A stretch of DNA of 20,662 nucleotides from CAZKTS01 sp964555735 (GTDB lineage Bacteria > Actinomycetota > Acidimicrobiia > IMCC26256 > PALSA-555): the NCBI GenBank assembly GCA_964555735.1, contig CAZKTS010000397.1, positions 1 to 20,662 on the forward strand, read 5' to 3'. The notes under the pieces were generated by a model. The model saw only the letters and a list, made by a program, of their open reading frames with translations, was not told the origin of the DNA and did not search any database. Below are positions 1 through 8,200 of this stretch, one piece after another. The translations under genes were made by a program, and so were the position numbers. Each line of letters begins with the position of its first letter. The first letter of the stretch is position 1.

Positions 1-1
1 C

Positions 2-1831
2 GAGGTGCGCGAGCTCGAGGCCGCCGACGTGGCTGCCGTGGTCCGCGCGATCAAGGACGACGCCTGGCCCGTCACCGACCCGGTCACCGGCGAGGTGCGC
101 CCGGCGCGCTACGAAGACATCGCCCTCCTCCTGCCCTCGCGGACCGCGCTGCCCGCCCTGGAGGACGCGCTCGAGCGGGCCGACGTGCCCGTGCGGGTGG
201 AGAGCCAGTCGCTCGTGTTCTCGACGGCCGAGGTGCGCGACCTGCTCGCGGCCTTGAGCGCGATCGACGATCCCACCGACGAGATCGGGGTGGTCGCCAC
301 GCTGCGCTCCCCCGCGTTCGGCTGCTCCGACGCCGAGCTCGTCGAGCACATCCAGCACGGCGGGAGCTGGGACTACCGGCGCGACCCGCCCGAGACGCTG
401 CCGCCCACCCACCCGGTGGTCGCCGGCCTGCTCGCGCTCCGCGAGCTCTGGGACGGGCGCTGGTGGCGGACGGTGAGCGAGACCGTCGAAGCCGTCGTGC
501 GCGAGCGCCGGCTCCTCGAGCTCGCCCTCCAGCGCCGACGCCCGCGCGATCACTGGCGGCGCATCCGATACCTCCTCGACCAGGCGCGGGCGTGGGACGA
601 CGCCGGCGGCGCGAGCCTCCGCAGCTTCGTCGCCTGGGTGCAGCAGCAGGCCGACGAGCGCGCGCGGGTGATGGAGTCGGTCGCACCCGAGCGCGACGAC
701 GACGCGCTGCGCATCCTCACCGTGCACGGCGCGAAGGGCCTCGAGTTCCCGATCGTCGTCCTGGCCGGCCTCAACACGCAGCCGGTCCAGTTCAACCCGC
801 CGATCGTCTGGGGCTCCGACGGCCCCGAGCTGGCGATCGGCACCCAGGCCGCACGCACCCGCACGACCACGGCGGGCTACGCCGACGCGATGGCCGACGA
901 GCGCCGTCACGAGGCAGCCGAGCGGTTGCGGCTCCTCTACGTCGCGATGACCCGCGCGCGCGACCACCTGGTGGTGAGCCTCCACCACAAGGAGCGCACC
1001 GACTGCCACGCGGCCAGGCTCCTCGAGCGACTCGAAGGCACCCGGACGCGCACGCTCGAGCTCGGCCCGCCGCCGCCAGTGCCGACCGCTCGACCACGCG
1101 GGGCGCCGGCCTCGGCCGCGCCGGAGCAGCGCGAGGCCTGGATCGCGGCACGCACCGAGACCCTCGCTCGGGCCGCCCGACCGGCGTCGGTCTCGGCCAC
1201 CGCGCTCGCGCACGCCGACGACGACGAGCGCCTCGACGACGAGCCGCCCGCCGACCGGTCACCGTGGCGCCGCGGTCGGGCCGGTACCGCCATCGGTCGG
1301 GCGGTGCACGCGGTGCTCCAGACCGTCGACCTCGGGACCGGCGACGGTCTCGAGACCACCGCCCGGGCGCAGGCACTGGCCGAGGAGGTCCCCGACGCCG
1401 AGGCCGAGATCGCCGCGCTGGCCCGTTCGGTGCTCGGCGCGCCCGTGGTGCGGGCAGCTGCGGGGCGGCGCGTGTGGCGCGAGGTGCCGGTCAGCGCCAC
1501 GGTCGACGGCGAGCTGCTCGAGGGGTTCGTCGACCTGCTCGTGGAGACCGACGACGGTCTCGTCGTCGTCGACTACAAGACCGACCGCGCCCCCGCCGGC
1601 GCGGATCTCGACGCCGCGCTCGCTCGCTACACGCCGCAGGGTGCGGCCTACGCCCTCGCGATCGAGACCGTCATCGGAACGCCCGTGGCGCGCTGCGTGT
1701 TCGTGTTCGCACGCGAGGGTGAGCCGGCCGTCGAGCGTGCGGTGAGCGACCTCCCTGCGGCGGTCGAACGGGTGCGCGCCCGTCTGGTGTCGACCCGTGA
1801 CACCGGGCTCACGGCACCGACGTCGCGCTGA
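2..1831 (+). CDS. AddA/RecB-like UvrD-family helicase with C-terminal PD-(D/E)XK nuclease (5' truncated by window)
   Basis: The frame is already open at the window edge, so the N-terminal helicase domain with the Walker A motif lies outside. The visible part carries the second helicase half: a VHGAKGLEF stretch (near 720-750, motif V region) and YVAMTRAR (938-961, motif VI with its arginine finger). The C-terminal third is a RecB-type nuclease: GRAVH (near 1297), GFVDLL (near 1525) with a metal-binding Asp, DYKTD (1571-1585) with Asp and Lys, and a YTPQ...Y motif after it. All these catalytic positions look intact. The family unwinds and resects double-strand DNA ends for recombination (AddAB, RecBCD). 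No AddB-like partner is visible downstream; it may lie upstream. The 3' end overlaps the convergent gene by 23 bases. AddA versus another RecB-like helicase-nuclease cannot be decided without the N-terminus. Confidence 0.85.
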   Translation, partial: EVRELEAADVAAVVRAIKDDAWPVTDPVTGEVRPARYEDIALLLPSRTALPALEDALERADVPVRVESQSLVFSTAEVRDLLAALSAIDDPTDEIGVVATLRSPAFGCSDAELVEHIQHGGSWDYRRDPPETLPPTHPVVAGLLALRELWDGRWWRTVSETVEAVVRERRLLELALQRRRPRDHWRRIRYLLDQARAWDDAGGASLRSFVAWVQQQADERARVMESVAPERDDDALRILTVHGAKGLEFPIVVLAGLNTQPVQFNPPIVWGSDGPELAIGTQAARTRTTTAGYADAMADERRHEAAERLRLLYVAMTRARDHLVVSLHHKERTDCHAARLLERLEGTRTRTLELGPPPPVPTARPRGAPASAAPEQREAWIAARTETLARAARPASVSATALAHADDDERLDDEPPADRSPWRRGRAGTAIGRAVHAVLQTVDLGTGDGLETTARAQALAEEVPDAEAEIAALARSVLGAPVVRAAAGRRVWREVPVSATVDGELLEGFVDLLVETDDGLVVVDYKTDRAPAGADLDAALARYTPQGAAYALAIETVIGTPVARCVFVFAREGEPAVERAVSDLPAAVERVRARLVSTRDTGLTAPTSR

Positions 1832-2840
1832 CGCCCACGTTGCCGTCGTAGATGCCCAGGATCTCGGCCTTCGCCTTCGTTCCCGCGCGCGGCACGTTCG
1901 CCAACACGATCGCGACCCGCTCGAACTGGACACTCGCGTACGCGCCCGGCGGCACCAACCCGCCGAGCGGCTCGCGCGAGCCCGGCTGACGGACCGCGGC
2001 CTCGCCGTCGAGCGGGCGGATGAGCTCCCGCGAGCGCACCGCGAACAGCACCAACGCACCCCCACGCTTCGTGCGGTACGCAGCCGGAGGGTGGTCGTCG
2101 TCGGTGGCGAACGAGAAGTCGACCTGGGCCACGAGGCCGGTCTGCCCGAGCCGGTTCACGAACGCATCGATGATGCCGGTCGTCAGTGCACCGTCGGCGA
2201 AGACCGCCGACGGTGCCCGCTCCTCCCCGGCTGCACGCGTCCAGACCTGCACGAGGTCGGGCGCGAGCGCTTCCGGGCGGGCGCGGAGATCCGCGGCGTG
2301 GTCGGCATCGACGAGCTGCGCGGCTCCGGCCCGGTCGACGAGGAGGGCGGGCAGCCGCTCGCCGGTCTCGAGCTGCGCGGCCATCGAGACCTTCCACGGG
2401 TCGCCCTCGGCGGCCTGCACGAACAGCAGCACCTGGCGGAACGACGCGCCCCCGCTCGAGATGCGCTCGGTGACGAGGAACTGCCGCGGGGTCACCGGCC
2501 CGGGAGCCGGCACGAAGACCCGGACCTCGTCCGTGGTGGTCCGCCCTTCGCCGAGCGTCGTCTCGCCCCGGCCCTGGTACTCGCGGAAGGTGGCATCGTC
2601 GATCGCGAGGATCGGGTCCGCCTCGATCGCGCGTTGCCGCTCGACGTTCAACGTCTCGTTGTTGGTGGCGTTGACGGCCTGGTAGCCGCGCACGATCTCC
2701 CTCGCCTCGGCGACACTGATCACCGGCGCCGGCGTCTGCGCGCCGGCTCCCGACCCGCCGACCGTCGCGGTCGCGCCGATGACGGCCAGCGCGAACGACG
2801 CGACGACGACGCGCCGGCCTCGGCGCGACGGCTGGAACAC
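1809..2840 (-). CDS. exported protein of unknown function
   Basis: The product is 343 residues. It begins with a basic stretch (PSRRGRR), a hydrophobic segment (about residues 11-27, VVVASFALAVIGATATV) and a small-residue region ending GAGAQ, which reads as a Sec signal peptide with likely cleavage near residue 35. There is no lipobox cysteine and no other membrane segment, so it is probably secreted or cell-wall associated. I do not recognise a family; the mature part is a mixed alpha/beta domain with alternating charged and hydrophobic runs. The GTG start lies only 3 bases after the stop of the upstream CrtC/AttH-like gene and has no clear Shine-Dalgarno sequence, so translation is probably coupled to that gene. 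The 3' end overlaps the helicase-nuclease gene on the other strand. Confidence 0.75.
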   Translation of the reverse strand: MFQPSRRGRRVVVASFALAVIGATATVGGSGAGAQTPAPVISVAEAREIVRGYQAVNATNNETLNVERQRAIEADPILAIDDATFREYQGRGETTLGEGRTTTDEVRVFVPAPGPVTPRQFLVTERISSGGASFRQVLLFVQAAEGDPWKVSMAAQLETGERLPALLVDRAGAAQLVDADHAADLRARPEALAPDLVQVWTRAAGEERAPSAVFADGALTTGIIDAFVNRLGQTGLVAQVDFSFATDDDHPPAAYRTKRGGALVLFAVRSRELIRPLDGEAAVRQPGSREPLGGLVPPGAYASVQFERVAIVLANVPRAGTKAKAEILGIYDGNVGVSATSVP

Positions 2841-2843
2841 GCG

Positions 2844-3959
2844 CTACGGCGCGACCGCGTCGAAGGTCGCGAAGCCCGTGGGGTCGTGCCGACCGATGCT
2901 CGCGTGCTCGAAGATGCCGGTCCCCGTCGCGCCGTCGAGCGTGGCGCGGGCAACGTGGTCGATGTTCGTGAACGGCACCCGCGCCGAAAGCGCCGGGTCC
3001 GTGAGGTCGTAGACCGCGTGGTCCACCCAGCCCTCGCCCTTCCACTCGCCGTGGGCCCAGTCGGGATCCCCGCCGTAGCCGCAGCCGATGCTCAACGAGA
3101 TGAACTCCAGGGTCTCGACCTCGACCGTCAGCGGACGGCGAGAGCCACCCGCGCCGCGCTCGCTCAGGTGCAGACGCGCCCGCTCGGGGTGGCGGGTGCC
3201 GGACCGGTACTCGATCTCGATCTCGGGCCAGCCGAGCTGCTCGATGCCGCGACCCGAGGACGCAGGCCAGATCCGCACCGCCTCGCTGAGCACGCGATGA
3301 CCGTCGGCGTGCTCCTGCGCGATGACCACGATCGCGAACTCGTCGAAGCGCAACGGGCACCACACCCACCAGAAGCCACCCGGCTCCGCCGGCGGTCGGC
3401 CCGGGGTCTGGGCCTCGCCGACCGGGCGGATCCCCCACGAGCGGTCACGCGTGCCCGACCAGCCGGGATCGGCGACCGTGAGCTCCTCACCGTCGACGAC
3501 CATCGACCCACTCCATGCACCGGTCTGCACGAAACGGCACGCGTCGAGGATGAGCTGCCCGTTCACCCGATGGCGGTGGTTCGGCTCCTCGACCGCCGGG
3601 AACGCACCGGTGAAGGTGAGGTCGAAGGACACGCCCTCGCCGTCGCACACCGCGCGGATCCGCTCCAGCGGCTCGACGACCTCGAACCGGATCGGCCCGA
3701 CGCGCTGCTCCATGCGGTCGTCGCCGAGCGCGTCCGAGGTACGCACCACCCATTGGCGGTCACCTCGGCGCGCGGTGGCGTACGCGTCGATGACACCGAG
3801 CGCGGGGTACACACCGAGGCCGGTGATCATCTCGACCGCGCCGTCGCGGGAGAAGCAGTGCATGATGCAACGGTCGTAGACGTTGCGGTCGCTCGTGCCG
3901 AAGTGGCGCATCGACACCGGCGCTTGGTGGATCGGGTACTCGTCGAGCGGTACGGGCAC
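2844..3959 (-). CDS. CrtC/AttH-like (hydroxyneurosporene-synthase-superfamily-like) protein
   Basis: The product is 371 residues from a GTG at 3959 that sits about 9 bases after a strong purine-rich site (aggagg); the frame extends upstream to 4481, but that extension would run through the divergent membrane-protein gene and lacks such a site. There is no signal peptide, so it is probably cytoplasmic. The motif GTRDRSWGIRPVG in the middle is the conserved RD.SWG signature of the lipocalin-like CrtC/AttH superfamily, which includes carotenoid 1,2-hydratase and many actinobacterial proteins of unknown role. Tryptophan-rich strands (GGFWWVWCPLRFDEF) fit beta-barrel edges. No carotenoid genes are nearby, so an enzymatic role in that pathway is not supported. 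It is followed after 3 bases by an exported protein and is divergent from the gene at 4030. Confidence 0.6.
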   Translation of the reverse strand: MPVPLDEYPIHQAPVSMRHFGTSDRNVYDRCIMHCFSRDGAVEMITGLGVYPALGVIDAYATARRGDRQWVVRTSDALGDDRMEQRVGPIRFEVVEPLERIRAVCDGEGVSFDLTFTGAFPAVEEPNHRHRVNGQLILDACRFVQTGAWSGSMVVDGEELTVADPGWSGTRDRSWGIRPVGEAQTPGRPPAEPGGFWWVWCPLRFDEFAIVVIAQEHADGHRVLSEAVRIWPASSGRGIEQLGWPEIEIEYRSGTRHPERARLHLSERGAGGSRRPLTVEVETLEFISLSIGCGYGGDPDWAHGEWKGEGWVDHAVYDLTDPALSARVPFTNIDHVARATLDGATGTGIFEHASIGRHDPTGFATFDAVAP

Positions 3960-3978
3960 GGGCGTGTCTCCTCCTGGT

Positions 3979-3994
3979 GTGGCCGCGCGGCCAC
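3979..3994. repeat. 16-bp perfect palindrome between divergent genes
   Basis: The bases GTGGCCGCGCGGCCAC read identically on both strands. The palindrome lies in the 70-base gap between the divergent starts at 3959 (minus) and 4030 (plus), just upstream of where a -35 element for the plus-strand gene would fall. This is a plausible operator position. GC-only palindromes are common by chance in DNA this rich in G and C, so confidence is low. Confidence 0.3.
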
Positions 3995-4017
3995 CGGACC
4001 GACTGGCAGCCGAAGCG

Positions 4018-4023
4018 TAGGCT
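4018..4023 (+). promoter_or_regulatory. -10 element of a probable leaderless promoter
   Basis: TAGGCT matches the actinobacterial -10 pattern TANNNT and ends 6 bases before the ATG at 4030, where no Shine-Dalgarno sequence is present. Transcription would begin at or next to the start codon. I see no clear -35. Confidence 0.4.
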
Positions 4024-4029
4024 CGCCCG

Positions 4030-5019
4030 ATGCCGGTCACCGTGACGGTCTCGCGCGGCACCCCGCTGCCGTGGCCGATCGCACTCATGCTCTCGGTCGT
4101 CGGCGCGGGGCTCATGGTGATCGGGTTCACCGTGGTCCCGCCGCTCCCCGACATGGACAACGACGGGAGCCGGGTGATCCTGGGCGCCGTCGCCCTGCTC
4201 ATCATCGTGCCGACCCTGCTGATCACGCTGCTCGTGCTGGTGAAGCGGACGCGGCGGCGGCGCGCCGAGGCGGACGCGGTCTCGGCGGTGCCGGCCGAGC
4301 TGCCCGAGCCGCCGTCGCGACTCGACGCCGCACTCGTCGCCACGGTGGTGGGCAGGGGCACACCGTCGCGACGGGCGGTCGCCGCCACGGTGCTCGAGCT
4401 CGCCGACGACCGGGTGCTCACGGTCCAGGAGTACGGCCCCAAGGTCGTGCTCGCCCTCTCGGACCGCGCCGCGCCGGCCACCCCCGAGGCCGCCCTCGTG
4501 CTCGGTTCGCTGGGCAGCCGTGCCGACGGTCAGGGCGACGTCAGCGGACCGCCGTTCTGGGACGGGAAGGTGGCGTGGTGGCGCGAGTTCGCGCGCGGCG
4601 CGCGGGGCCGCGCCGTCGCCGCCGGATTGGTCGAGCCGCGCATCCCGTTCGTCGGCCTGATCCTGTTCACGGTGCTGATCGCGACCGCAGTGTCGCTCCT
4701 CTTCTTCGCTCGCACCGCGGTGTTCGTCGGCTGCATCCTCTTCGCGGTGAGCTTCCCGCACCTGATCGCGCGGGCGTCCGGCTTCCGACTCAGCGTCGCC
4801 GGTCAGGTCGAACGAGCGCGCTGGCTCGCGTTCAAGCGACACCTGCGTGAGCACGGCAGCGTCCGCGACGTCGGTCCCGCCGCGGTGAGCATCTGGGGTC
4901 CGAACCTCGTGTACGGCGTCGTGCTCGGCGAGGCGCCGCGAGCCGCGCGGGTGCTCACCCCCGAGGGTGACGACGACACCGAGGACCCGGCTCCGTCCAC
5001 CCAGGTCTACGAGCTCTAG
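4030..5019 (+). CDS. DUF2207-like predicted membrane protein
   Basis: The product is 329 residues. Hydrophobic segments lie near residues 17-38 and 53-72, followed by a very basic loop (KRTRRRR), a soluble stretch of about 130 residues, and two more hydrophobic segments near 215-255. The soluble part (RAVAATVLELADDRVLTVQEYG) and the tail (W..FKRHL...S...VGPAAVSIWGPNLVYGVVLG) resemble the cytoplasmic C-terminal region of DUF2207 proteins, where a winged-helix-like domain is followed by two membrane helices and a W/Y-rich end. Classical members begin with a signal peptide and a long external domain; here the protein starts directly at a membrane helix. Function unknown. The next gene starts 5 bases downstream, so the two are probably cotranscribed. 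Confidence 0.65.
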   Translation: MPVTVTVSRGTPLPWPIALMLSVVGAGLMVIGFTVVPPLPDMDNDGSRVILGAVALLIIVPTLLITLLVLVKRTRRRRAEADAVSAVPAELPEPPSRLDAALVATVVGRGTPSRRAVAATVLELADDRVLTVQEYGPKVVLALSDRAAPATPEAALVLGSLGSRADGQGDVSGPPFWDGKVAWWREFARGARGRAVAAGLVEPRIPFVGLILFTVLIATAVSLLFFARTAVFVGCILFAVSFPHLIARASGFRLSVAGQVERARWLAFKRHLREHGSVRDVGPAAVSIWGPNLVYGVVLGEAPRAARVLTPEGDDDTEDPAPSTQVYEL

Positions 5020-5024
5020 CGCCC

Positions 5025-5483
5025 ATGCCCACGCTCCTCATCGTTCACCACACCACCTCCCCGTCGCTGCACGCGATGTTCGACGCGGTTCGCTCCGGTG
5101 CAACCGACCCGCAGATCGAGGGGGTGACCGTCCTGACCCGCCCGGCACTCGGTGCGGCGGTCAGCGATGTGCTCACGGCCGACGGTCTGGTGCTGGGGAC
5201 GCCCGCGAACCTCGGTGCGCTCTCGGGTGCGCTCAAGCACTTCTTCGACCAGATCTACTACCCCTGTCTCGAAGAGACCGTCGGCCGCCCATACGGCGCG
5301 TACCTCCACGGCAACACCGACACCGACGGCGCCCGCCGACAGCTCGCCACGATCACCACCGGCCTGCGGTGGCACCTCGCCCACGAGATCGTCGACGTGC
5401 TCGGCGAGCCGTCGCGGGAGGACCTCGAGGCATGCTGGGAGCTGGGCGCGGCGGTCGCGGCAGGCCTCACGCTCGACACCTGA
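5025..5483 (+). CDS. flavodoxin-fold protein, NAD(P)H-dependent FMN-reductase-like
   Basis: The product is 152 residues and appears complete for a minimal flavodoxin fold. An N-terminal strand (LLIVHHTTSPSLHAM) provides the phosphate-loop-like TTSPS, and the signature ADGLVLGTPANLGALSGALKHFFDQ (residues about 51-75) matches the second FMN-contacting loop of WrbA/FMN-reductase-like proteins. It is predicted to be cytoplasmic, to bind FMN and to take part in a redox reaction of unknown substrate. The ATG is 5 bases after the stop of the DUF2207-like gene, with no strong ribosome-binding site of its own, so translation may be coupled. Confidence 0.75.
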   Translation: MPTLLIVHHTTSPSLHAMFDAVRSGATDPQIEGVTVLTRPALGAAVSDVLTADGLVLGTPANLGALSGALKHFFDQIYYPCLEETVGRPYGAYLHGNTDTDGARRQLATITTGLRWHLAHEIVDVLGEPSREDLEACWELGAAVAAGLTLDT

Positions 5484-5513
5484 GCATTCCGGGCGGAGGG
5501 GCCGCAGACCCGG

Positions 5514-5519
5514 CACAAT
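5514..5519 (+). promoter_or_regulatory. possible -10 element of a leaderless promoter
   Basis: CACAAT matches the -10 consensus at four of six positions and ends 6 bases before the GTG at 5526. The only purine-rich site upstream (cggagggg, near 5494) is too far away to act as a ribosome-binding site for that start. Confidence 0.3.
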
Positions 5520-5525
5520 CATGCT

Positions 5526-8102
5526 GTGTCGGATTGGTGGGCTCCGGCGATCGCGGGTTCGGACCCGCTGACGACCGCGCACGCGCGGGCCACCGAACGG
5601 GACGCGCATCCCAGCCCCGCCGCTCGTCGCCTGGTGCTCGGCATCGTGGGCGTCGTCGCCGCGGCGTCCCTCGTCGTGCTCGCGGGGTGGACCACCGACA
5701 CCGCGAGCCTCCAGCGCCTCGGGCCGTCCGGCCACACCCAGATCGTCCCGTGGTCGGCGGTCCTCCTGCTCCTGCTCGCGAGCTCACTCGGTGCGATGGC
5801 CCTCGGTCGAACGTCGATCGCACGAGGCGCGAGCATCGCGACGGTCGTGATCGGGCTGACCGTCCTCATCGCCGGCGAGTCATCGGCGGTCGCGGAGGCG
5901 CTCTTCGGCGACACGCTCCGGCACGTCGGCGTGAGCGGTCGACCGCTCGTGGCCGGGCTCGTCGTCATGATCCTGCTCGCGGTCAGCCTTCTCGCCGATC
6001 CGCCGGTCCGGGTCGCGCGGTGGACCGTCGGCGCGATCGATCTGGCGATCATCAGTGCATGCATCGCCGCGCTGTGCTGGTCGGCCTACGGCGCGGCGGA
6101 AGGACCGGCCCTCCCCGACTCGTCGCGGGTGTCGGTTCCGATGATCGTGATGGTCACCGCCCTCGCGTTCGGCCGGCTCGCCCTTCGTCCGGATGTACCA
6201 CCCATCGCGAACCTGCGACGCCAGACGCTCGGCGGTGCGCTCTCGCGCGGCATCTTGTCCACGCTCGTCGCCGCGCCGTTCGTGGTCGGCCTCCTCGTGG
6301 TCGCGGGACCGGAGCGCGGCTGGTGGGAGCTGTCCACCGGCGCGGTCGTCCTCGTCTTCCTCACGTTCATCGCCGTGTTCGCGGGTGCGGTGCTCGTCGC
6401 CCGGTTCAGTGACCGCGTCACGTCGGCCCTGGCCGAATCGGAAGCTCGCTTCCGCCTCGCCTTGGAGCACGCGCCGATCGGCATCGCGCTCGTCGGCACC
6501 GAGGGCACGTGGTTGCTCGTCAACCCCGCGCTCACGCGCATGTTCGGGTACACGGAATCCGAGCTGCGTGCGCTCACCTGGCAAGAGATCACCCACCCCG
6601 ACGACCTCGCCGCCGATCAGGCCTTGGTGGACGAGACGCTCGCCGGGCAGATCAACGGCTACAGCATCGAGAAGCGCTACTTCCGCAACGACGGCAGCGT
6701 GATCTGGGGACTGTTGAGCGTGGGGCTGGTGCGCGATGCGGCCGGCGACCCTCGCTACTTCATCTCCCAGATCGAGGACATCACCGAGCGGCGCGCCGCG
6801 GAGGCTCGGCTCCGCGCGCTCGCACTGCACGACTCGCTCACCGACCTTCCGAACCGCGACCTCTTCATGGGACGGCTCGACGAGGTGCTGGGCGCAACGA
6901 GGGGGCCGACGCCGACGATCGCCGTGCTCTATCTCGACCTCGACCGGTTCAAGGTCGTGAACGACAGCCTCGGCCACAGCGCGGGCGACCGCTTGCTCGA
7001 GCTCGTGGCCCGGCGGATCGCCGCGATCACCCGGCCTGGCGACACGGTGGCTCGGCTCGGGGGCGACGAATTCGCCGTCCTCTGCACCGAGCTCGACAGT
7101 CTGGACACGGCCATCGCGATCGCACACCGCCTGCTCCAGAGCGTCGGCGAGCCGCTGGTCGTGGCGGGCCGGGAGGTGGTGACCACCGCGAGCGTGGGCA
7201 TCGCGATGGCGAGGCCCAACGAGACGAGCGAGAACCTCCTGCGGAACGCCGACGTCGCCATGTACCAGGCGAAGCAGCGCGGCCGCCATCGCGTCGAGGT
7301 GTTCTCGGACACGCTGGGCGCGATCGCCCACAGCCGCTTCGAGCTCGAGGCGGCGATCCGCGACGCGCTGCGCACCGATCAGTTCGTCGTCCACTACCAG
7401 ACTCAGCACGACCTCACCACGGGCGCGGTCGTCGGCGTCGAGGCACTGGTGCGCTGGCACCACCCCGAGCGCGGCCTGCTCGCGCCCGGTGCGTTCTTGC
7501 CGGTCGCAGAGGAGCTCGGCCTGATCGCAGACATCGGGGCGCGCGTGCTCGATCGTGCCCTCGACGAGTGCGCGGCGTGGCTCGCGACCGAGGACCTCAC
7601 GCTCGGTCTGGCGGTGAACATCACGCCGGCGCAGCTCTCGGACCCGACGTTCGCCGACGTGCTGCTCGCTGCCCTCGAGCGCTACGACCTCGACCCGTCG
7701 CAGCTCTGCCTCGAGATGACCGAGACCTCGCTGTTCACGACGACGGGAGGCGCTGCCGAAGCGCTCCGCCGCCTCGACGCGCGCCAGATCCGAATCGCCG
7801 CCGACGACTTCGGCACCGGGTACGCCTCGCTCGCGGTCCTGACCCAGCTACCGGTCTCGCTCCTGAAGATCGACCACTCCTTCACCGCGGCGATCGCCGA
7901 CAGCGCGAGCAGCCACCACGCCGTCGTCGAGGCGATCATCGGCCTCGGGCGCCAGCTCGGCATCGACGTGATCGCCGAGGGCGTCGAGACGCCCGAGCAG
8001 GTGGCCGAGCTCCTCTCGCTCGGCTGCCGGTTCGGCCAGGGCTTCCACTTCCACCGCCCCATGCCGGCCGAGGAGCTGCGGAGCACCCTCGCCCGACGGT
8101 GA
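5526..8102 (+). CDS. membrane-anchored PAS-GGDEF-EAL cyclic-di-GMP turnover enzyme
   Basis: The product is 858 residues. The N-terminal 300 residues contain about eight hydrophobic segments forming a membrane sensor region of no family I recognise. A PAS domain follows (about residues 303-420, with GYTESELRALTWQEITHPDD and a C-terminal YFISQIEDITERR). The GGDEF domain has an intact GGDEF at 512-516 and, five residues before it, RPGD, the RxxD product-inhibition site. The EAL domain has EAL at 639-641, NITPAQL, LEMTET, DDFGTGYASL, KIDHSF and AEGVET, so the metal-binding and catalytic residues of a phosphodiesterase are all present. It can therefore probably both make and degrade c-di-GMP, with the membrane and PAS input setting the balance. 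It is probably transcribed from its own leaderless promoter. Confidence 0.92.
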   Translation: MSDWWAPAIAGSDPLTTAHARATERDAHPSPAARRLVLGIVGVVAAASLVVLAGWTTDTASLQRLGPSGHTQIVPWSAVLLLLLASSLGAMALGRTSIARGASIATVVIGLTVLIAGESSAVAEALFGDTLRHVGVSGRPLVAGLVVMILLAVSLLADPPVRVARWTVGAIDLAIISACIAALCWSAYGAAEGPALPDSSRVSVPMIVMVTALAFGRLALRPDVPPIANLRRQTLGGALSRGILSTLVAAPFVVGLLVVAGPERGWWELSTGAVVLVFLTFIAVFAGAVLVARFSDRVTSALAESEARFRLALEHAPIGIALVGTEGTWLLVNPALTRMFGYTESELRALTWQEITHPDDLAADQALVDETLAGQINGYSIEKRYFRNDGSVIWGLLSVGLVRDAAGDPRYFISQIEDITERRAAEARLRALALHDSLTDLPNRDLFMGRLDEVLGATRGPTPTIAVLYLDLDRFKVVNDSLGHSAGDRLLELVARRIAAITRPGDTVARLGGDEFAVLCTELDSLDTAIAIAHRLLQSVGEPLVVAGREVVTTASVGIAMARPNETSENLLRNADVAMYQAKQRGRHRVEVFSDTLGAIAHSRFELEAAIRDALRTDQFVVHYQTQHDLTTGAVVGVEALVRWHHPERGLLAPGAFLPVAEELGLIADIGARVLDRALDECAAWLATEDLTLGLAVNITPAQLSDPTFADVLLAALERYDLDPSQLCLEMTETSLFTTTGGAAEALRRLDARQIRIAADDFGTGYASLAVLTQLPVSLLKIDHSFTAAIADSASSHHAVVEAIIGLGRQLGIDVIAEGVETPEQVAELLSLGCRFGQGFHFHRPMPAEELRSTLARR

Positions 8103-8200
8103 CGCGTCCGCACCGAGCAGCCCGCTTCGCCGGACGGCATGATGTCGCCACTCCGGGAGACGGCAACTCCGCGGTCGACCGGACAACGGGAGGGGAATCC

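Noticed and set aside
3960..4481. N-terminal extension of the CrtC/AttH-like frame to 4481
   Set aside because: It overlaps the divergent membrane-protein gene, is low-complexity Ser/Thr/Arg, and the strong ribosome-binding site directly before the GTG at 3959 fixes the start.
1797..4850. A 1017-residue open frame on the plus strand
   Set aside because: It runs antisense to two good minus-strand genes and out of frame with the DUF2207-like gene; its composition is Arg/Asp/His-rich low complexity, typical of a shadow frame in high-GC DNA.
5880..7463. A 527-residue minus-strand frame inside the c-di-GMP gene
   Set aside because: It lies opposite well-defined PAS, GGDEF and EAL motifs and has Asp/Arg/His-rich shadow composition.
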